Notes under the pieces: generated by a model
What the model saw: only the letters and a program-made list of their open reading frames with translations
Told to the model about the DNA's origin: nothing
Database searches by the model: none
DNA from: CAYGUK01 sp964352985
GTDB lineage: Bacteria > Pseudomonadota > Gammaproteobacteria > JAHCLG01
Length of the DNA stretch: 48,526 nt
Reading direction: 5' to 3'
Assembly: GCA_964352985.1 (NCBI GenBank)
Contig: CAYGUK010000019.1
Coordinates: 1 to 48,526, forward strand
Translations under genes and position numbers: made by a program
In this document: piece after piece, positions 43,703 through 48,526 of the stretch
Numbering within the stretch: the first letter of the stretch is position 1
Layout: each line of letters opens with the position of its first letter

Positions 43703-46642
43703 TTAAGCCGCGGCGGCGGCTAAAGAAAATTGATTTTTTGTTTGTCTTTGTTCATCATGATCATTTTTTTGATGTTTTACAGCGAATAATGTTGAAAAAC
43801 TTTTTGCTCTTTGGGTTTTAATATTTGTTGAAAATTTTTGAGTTGATTGACTTGTTGCAAAAAAGCCGAATTGATTTTGTAATACGGCTGAATTTTTTTT
43901 TGGTGGTGATTGTATCTGTGGCGATTTAGTGTGTTTTGATAAAGATATCTCATCTTCTTTATTCGTGGTATGTTCAGATTTTGTATCTGTGATAGTGTCT
44001 TCTGCAATTAGATGACTCTCATCTTCAATATCGCTGCTTTGGAATGAATCGGTTATTCGCTCTGTAGGTAAAGCCTCTTTGAATTGACTATTGAAAATCC
44101 CATCGTCAGTAGAACTAACTTGCTCTGAAGATGTTTCTGATTCTGCTTTTTTCTTGCTTTCTCTTTCTTGACTCGACGCTGTAGGAATAATTTCTTCAGA
44201 ACTATTTCTGCTTACTTCTGAACTTGGTGAGATTAAATCAGTATCAGAAGCTGGTTGAGGATTGGCTTCAATTTCATTACAACCAAAAAGACGACGAAAA
44301 GCATTACCAATACTGCGAATGAATTTTGGAAATTTTTCAGCCGCACCACGTAAGAAGAAAAAACATAAACATAAAAAGTCACCGACGGCAAACACTGTTG
44401 AACATGCTTTGCCAAATCCGACTTTTAAACATCCAGCAAAATCACCAAATGCTTCTAATGAAGCGGATGCGACTGCAACTAAAATGCCGAACATAGCGGC
44501 AATTTTTTCACCGACAGAATACTTTTTATCGATGGATTGATATAAACAATAAACACCAAGAACAAAAAGTGCGGCGATACTTATCCAACCGATTGGGGTA
44601 TAAGAAAAAGCAATTGAAAAAATAAGCAGATTAATCGCAAGTGAAAGCACTTCAGAATTTTTCAGATAAAATTCTTTTCCTTCTTTTCGTAATTTCCAAC
44701 GACGATAAAAAATCGAAATTAAAGAAAATAAAAGTCCTACGCCTGTTAATGCTCCGCCTAACAGGCCACCCATATGTAAAGTATGAGTGATAAATCTTAC
44801 TGTATGTTGTGTAAAATATGAGTGGCGATAATAATCACAACTAATGGCGAAAAATCCTAGCGTAATTGCTAATAAGGCATTAACCGTATTGGCGCTCATG
44901 GCGAGATGTTGTTCATTTTTTTGTTGTTCTTTTGCTTTTTTATCTAATAGTCGTTGGACTGAATTACTCATGACTAACATTGAAGCTAACACTGATAACG
45001 ATAGAAAAATATAGGCTAATGGTAATGTTGCTGATCCAAATGGCAATGATTTAAATGCCATTAACATTAATGGGCGTGAAGCAAGAATAATGAGGGCAAC
45101 TAAAAATACTGTGGTGATAATATTGCGTATTTTATGATGTGAATTTGAATTTTTAAAATATTTAAAATCTTGATCAAAATGACGGCCTAATTTACGCATT
45201 TGTGCTTTAATAATATTACCTGAGAAAAAATAGTTACAAAAAAATGCGGTGACACACATAATCGTCATCATGGCTATAAATAATGTGGGGGATACTGTGG
45301 CGACATGAAAAATAGTATGCAAAATCCAATCAATCCCTTCTTTACCAAAAAAATATGCTTCTGCAGTAAATACTGCTGATAGAACGAGAGAGAGTAAGAA
45401 ACCAAGTTTTGCAAATCGTTCTTCCCATTTTTGCGCAAAATATTGTTGGTTTATTGCTTCTCTTTTTTGCTTTTGGAGTTTTACATATGCCTTTTCAGAT
45501 TTTCTGTCTTTTTTATCAGAGAATGCATTTGCAACTTTATTATCATGAGTTTGATATTCTGTTTCCCATAACAATTGATTGCGCAAGCATTCTAAAAGCT
45601 TTTTCTTATTAATACTGATATCGGAGAGTTTAGTTAATATAATCTCCCACTCGCTATTAAATGAAATATATAAACGTTTCTTATTACTGTCCTGAATTTC
45701 CTCAGGATTTAAATGTGGGTATTGGAATAGTTCATTAATATAAGCTTCAAGATCAAGTATTTTTATACCGCGCTCATATAATTTGTTCATTAACAAAGTA
45801 AGATTGTAATTTGCGCAGTGTAAAGCTTCCTTGATTATATCTTTTTCTCGGGATTTCTGGGTGACATATTCTGCATGATGCTCCAATGTATCGTATAATT
45901 CAGCATCGAACATTATAAAGTTATTTCGTGTTTTTTCTAACTTTGTAGTTTCTTCAATTAAGTCCTTATGATCTTTTGCTATTTCAGTAAACCTATCAAA
46001 ATAACAATTAATTTTGTTTTTAATATTAGGAAAGGTAGCACATAAATATAATGCATCTTGATTATGGTTTAATTGTTGATCTTCATTATCTAGGTAAGGT
46101 GATAAAAATTGAATACACAATAAATGAAGTAAGTAACGGGATTGGCTGCCAAGATTTCCAATAAAATGGTCACGCACTAAAAGTCGATAACACATAAATT
46201 GGAATAAATTATCGCCTGTCAAATTTAAGGTTTTCGCTTCGTCTAAATCAGCTTTTAACGCTAAATGTTCTAGTTTTAAAATAAAATCATTCTTTATAAA
46301 ATGATTTTTAGAATGAAGATCTTCACCTCCAATTTCTTGAAATGTTGATAAAGCTGAAGTGGTTGAGGCGGAAAAAACTTTAGAGTAAGCAATGACATTA
46401 ATTAATACAGGATGGAGTGGTAAGGTAAATTTTACTTCAGGATTATCGGTTGCACTTTCGACTTTATATTTCGAACTGGCAAGTGTATTCAAGATTTTGA
46501 CAAGGGCAAGAAAACCACCAGCAAAATATCTACCCGCCGCTTTAATATTTTGTTGTCTTAAAAACCAATTTACTTGACTTAATAAAGTTGAAAAATTCAC
46601 TTGATATAAGTCATGGTCTAGTTGGCTTGCTTCCGCTGACAT
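43703..46642 (-). CDS. Large multi-pass membrane protein, candidate effector
   Basis: The 979-residue product (ATG at 46642; an in-frame TTG start lies six codons earlier) has three parts. Residues 1-400 are helical and soluble; 405-790 contain eight to ten membrane helices; the last 180 are disordered and rich in Ser, Glu, Lys and Thr (SSEEIIPTASSQERESKKKAE), ending FSLAAAAA. No enzyme motif or transporter family is recognised. A long N-terminal domain, central membrane bundle and Glu/Ser-rich C-terminal tail is the build of many Dot/Icm-type effectors. Host-membrane function is inference. Alternative: an uncharacterised membrane protein of the envelope. Confidence 0.65.
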   Translation of the reverse strand: MSAEASQLDHDLYQVNFSTLLSQVNWFLRQQNIKAAGRYFAGGFLALVKILNTLASSKYKVESATDNPEVKFTLPLHPVLINVIAYSKVFSASTTSALSTFQEIGGEDLHSKNHFIKNDFILKLEHLALKADLDEAKTLNLTGDNLFQFMCYRLLVRDHFIGNLGSQSRYLLHLLCIQFLSPYLDNEDQQLNHNQDALYLCATFPNIKNKINCYFDRFTEIAKDHKDLIEETTKLEKTRNNFIMFDAELYDTLEHHAEYVTQKSREKDIIKEALHCANYNLTLLMNKLYERGIKILDLEAYINELFQYPHLNPEEIQDSNKKRLYISFNSEWEIILTKLSDISINKKKLLECLRNQLLWETEYQTHDNKVANAFSDKKDRKSEKAYVKLQKQKREAINQQYFAQKWEERFAKLGFLLSLVLSAVFTAEAYFFGKEGIDWILHTIFHVATVSPTLFIAMMTIMCVTAFFCNYFFSGNIIKAQMRKLGRHFDQDFKYFKNSNSHHKIRNIITTVFLVALIILASRPLMLMAFKSLPFGSATLPLAYIFLSLSVLASMLVMSNSVQRLLDKKAKEQQKNEQHLAMSANTVNALLAITLGFFAISCDYYRHSYFTQHTVRFITHTLHMGGLLGGALTGVGLLFSLISIFYRRWKLRKEGKEFYLKNSEVLSLAINLLIFSIAFSYTPIGWISIAALFVLGVYCLYQSIDKKYSVGEKIAAMFGILVAVASASLEAFGDFAGCLKVGFGKACSTVFAVGDFLCLCFFFLRGAAEKFPKFIRSIGNAFRRLFGCNEIEANPQPASDTDLISPSSEVSRNSSEEIIPTASSQERESKKKAESETSSEQVSSTDDGIFNSQFKEALPTERITDSFQSSDIEDESHLIAEDTITDTKSEHTTNKEDEISLSKHTKSPQIQSPPKKNSAVLQNQFGFFATSQSTQKFSTNIKTQRAKSFSTLFAVKHQKNDHDEQRQTKNQFSLAAAAA

Positions 46643-47005
46643 TAAACTAAAACACCCCAATTTTCCCTAGGATGCTTTATTAATTTTAGCATTTAGAAAA
46701 CTTGTCCTCGTTAATCGGCATTGCACGAAAATACGCTTTAGTTAACAAAACGTCATCGAAGGTTTAAAATTTTGCGAACTATAAAGTACAAATATAAATA
46801 AAACAAGAAAGAATTAAAAAAATATTATTTAATTATGCCAACAAAAATTACCCCTTAAAAATCCACGTGGTTAAACAGGGTACAAATAGTTTGAAAAATG
46901 TGAGCTGGCAATTTGTCCCTTTTTTTAGAGGTGAAATAAACTTTATTTTAGTGTGGCCTAATACCATGATATGTAAAAGTCACAACTTGATCTGACAGTT
47001 CATAC

Positions 47006-47191
47006 TTAACTGACGCTACTATTGTCAGATAAATAAGAAGTATTATCAAGCTCGGTGTGCTTCACGCCCTGATACATTTGATTATTATCAAATTTCGTAG
47101 AGGGCGCGATGCTGCCAAAGACTGAAGACGCTTCTATCGAAGCATCTTCAGTTTTGGCCAGCTCTATTTCATTTTCACCAAATTCAAACAT
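47006..47191 (-). CDS. Short open frame, uncertain
   Basis: The 61-residue frame (MFEFGENEIELAKTEDASIEASSVFGS...) is acidic and Ser-rich, continues upstream without ATG for 14 codons after a TAG, and spans a 24 bp-arm hairpin. It could be the end of a decayed gene. No family or ribosome site is seen. Confidence 0.2.
   Translation of the reverse strand: MFEFGENEIELAKTEDASIEASSVFGSIAPSTKFDNNQMYQGVKHTELDNTSYLSDNSSVS
47111..47162. repeat. Large imperfect inverted repeat
   Basis: Arms at 47111-47134 and 47139-47162, 24 bases each, pair well apart from a few mismatches and one offset base, around a TATC loop. It is longer than a usual terminator and has no T run. It lies about 70 bases from the proposed end of the IS remnant. 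Confidence 0.8.
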
Positions 47192-47232
47192 ATTATCAAG
47201 CTGTTTTTCTTGAGTCAGTGGTGTTGCATCAC

Positions 47233-48131
47233 CCTAAATTCGGCGATAGATACTCCGTAAGCATACAAAATTGCGAACAAAATTATGAAAAATGGCAAAC
47301 TCAGTAGAGGTAAATTTCTCTAAATCAACATAGGTGGTGGACTGGCGGCATCGAATTTAAAGAATTTTCTAAATGCAACATGAAGAATGTGAGCCAATAT
47401 TTGCTTTGGCGTGAACTGCTCTGCATTTAAGCTTAATTGATGAAAAAATCTAGAAATAGCGATTAAACATTGTTGAATTTTATTCTGTTTAGCATGATTA
47501 CTCGTGATGGTTAGCTGCTTTTGTCGTTGATGATGTGTCAATCGACCAACGGCATTGAGTAATAAAGGGCGAGTGGTGATCGATTCACGATGACAATCAG
47601 GCTCAACTAAGCGAACAAATATCGTCCACCAATCATAAATTAATGCAATAAATTTAGAAATAAATTTACAACTTTAGTGCATTTTAAGCGAAATAAGTAA
47701 TGCGCTCCTTTTTTTTCTGCTTCATTCATCACTCGCTCAGTGCCATAACTGACATCACCTCTTATAAACGCTGGGCGATGTGATACAGGGAGCTCATCAT
47801 ATAATTTCTATAACGCATCCATTGAATAGCAACCTGCATTTTGATTGCCTGGTTGAACATCCACATTTAATATCATTCGTATATTAGCGATAAAATAACT
47901 ATGGTAAACATGCGATGGTCGACCTGGTTTTTGCGGATTGTATCCCACGACCGCGCCTTCTTGTTTTCCATATAACGACTTAACACTGCTATCGAGATCT
48001 AATATCCAGGGAATGCTTAATAGTTCCTCATAACAATAAGCGAGATGTTTTTCTAACCAACTTTCGCCTTCTGCTTCGTCTATTTTTAATAAACTGCGTC
48101 TTATCACATCTTCACTGACAATCTTTTTCAT
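47233..48131 (-). mobile_element. DDE transposase remnant (IS1380-like)
   Basis: The best-preserved part (47808-48131) reads KKIVSEDVIRRSLLKIDEAEGESWL, then PWILDLDSSVKSLYGKQEGAVVGYNPQKPGRPSHVYHS, with the first DDE Asp in LDLDSSVK, then ILNVDVQPGNQ. Continuing leftward in broken frames come HRPAFIRGDVSYGTERVMNEAEKKGAHYLFRLK and, at 47320-47541, the C-terminal LAHILHVAFRKFFKF. It is close to IS1380/DDE group 1 transposases. The N-terminal third is missing, and several stops are present. A plausible terminal sequence CCTAAATTCGGCGATAG starts at about 47233; its partner was not found. Confidence 0.75.
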
Positions 48132-48146
48132 CCCTAATAATTCACG

Positions 48147-48526
48147 ATTCTATCTCTAATTGTAGTGCCTAATTTTTTAAATCATTTTAATAGCGCGCGG
48201 TCACAATCATTGCTTTATCAGTTTTGGTGAATGTTAATTTATGCTAAAACAGAATCTATTTTACTTCATAAAACAATTATATTCTGTCCGTCTCAGACTG
48301 GCATGGAATGTGATAAATCTTGGCAACAACGTTTTATTGTTATAGCGATAAGAGAGAATTCAACACCAAATTTATTAAAAGAAATTCATTTAAATTAAAA
48401 TGCGAGTATTCAATTTTCAAGTTTTCCTAAAGCGACATTCCTCGAGTTCTTTCCTGATGCTAGTGCAAATGTGCAAAATGGTCGAATCGGCCTTCTTATT
48501 AATCATGAGCCTCGCTATCAATTAAT
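48147..48526 (+). pseudogene. Second, decayed copy of fimT
   Basis: This stretch is about 90% identical over 380 bases to 36096-36482 in fimT, and runs off the window. It lacks the prepilin N-terminus, which is replaced by the transposase remnant. It has in-frame stops at FW-TGA (about 48225) and LN-TAA (about 48395). It is a duplicated, inactive gene copy. Confidence 0.9.

Larger units (their letters stand above)
46643..47305. other. Region before the IS remnant, mostly without genes
   Basis: About 660 bp. It carries the promoter side of the 979-residue gene, an 8 bp inverted repeat ATCTGACA/TGTCAGAT (46991-46998 and 47025-47032), a short open frame (47006-47191), and a large hairpin (47111-47162). 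Nothing else is supported. Confidence 0.5.

Noticed and set aside
44262..44540. 92-residue open frame on the plus strand inside the large membrane protein gene
   Set aside because: It is a Lys-rich, low-complexity antisense reading of a well-supported gene.
1..48526. tRNA, rRNA or known riboswitch
   Set aside because: No cloverleaf with CCA end, rRNA-like stretch or recognised riboswitch core was noticed on either strand; a covariance-model search was not possible.

Overview
The window is an AT-rich bacterial chromosome segment. Gene families point to a gammaproteobacterium: a RimK/retropepsin/7TM-transglutaminase cluster, FimT and PilY1 type IV pilus genes, RTX type I secretion substrates, several LuxR-type regulators, PspA and a MerR-CopA pair. 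Low GC, many decaying genes and two candidate host-directed proteins suggest a host-associated lineage of the Legionellales kind (Legionella, Coxiellaceae or Berkiella-like). That placement is inference; no rRNA or tRNA gene was seen.

Layout. 1-3.9 kb: partial methyltransferase, then an envelope-stress operon (small protein, two tandem-domain YbjQ-like proteins, PspA) read leftward. 3.9-7.8 kb: MaoC-like protein, MFS transporter, and an Old Yellow Enzyme with an ArsR regulator; matching palindromes lie in front of both genes. 8.0-15.5 kb: MscS channel, K+ channel, and a six-gene overlapping cluster around RimK (two ATP-grasp ligases, an aspartoacylase-like hydrolase, cytosolic and exported retropepsin-like proteins, an inactive transglutaminase membrane protein). 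15.6-19.0 kb: a shattered histidine kinase containing a perfect 4 x 13 bp repeat, and an RTX protein whose C-terminal secretion tail is cut off by an in-frame stop. 19.1-23.0 kb: DUF6058-like gene overlapping an ArsR gene, LysR, LuxR and a gamma-glutamylcyclotransferase-like exported protein. 23.0-24.1 kb: mostly empty.

24.15-28.3 kb holds the most interesting metabolic operon: N-acyl amino acid deacylase (aspartoacylase family), a threonine-synthase-like PLP enzyme, a DUF1611/DgcN-like protein and a dipeptide epimerase/DgcA-like enzyme with one in-frame TAA. A D-glutamate (or D-acyl amino acid) to L-glutamate route is a reasonable hypothesis: N-acylation, racemisation, deacylation. 28.3-32.2 kb: a protein ending in a CaaX-like tetrapeptide, then cupredoxin, CopA and MerR with a textbook 19-bp-spacer promoter. 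32.3-34.2 kb: two pseudogenes (ACMSD-like amidohydrolase, LuxR). 34.5-36.0 kb: a small hypothetical gene and a ThiO-like oxidase.

36.0-43.7 kb is a ruined type IV pilus minor-pilin locus: fimT with an ATT start, a second FimT-like gene broken at the prepilin site, and pilY1 broken by stops and a frame break. An intact DUF1460 gene and EAL and RTX fragments sit inside it. 43.7-46.6 kb encodes a 979-residue membrane protein that looks like a secreted effector. The window ends in an IS transposase remnant abutting a second, decayed copy of fimT.

Together the genes show active retention of envelope, copper and glutamyl/D-amino-acid functions, alongside loss of pili, RTX adhesins and signalling proteins.
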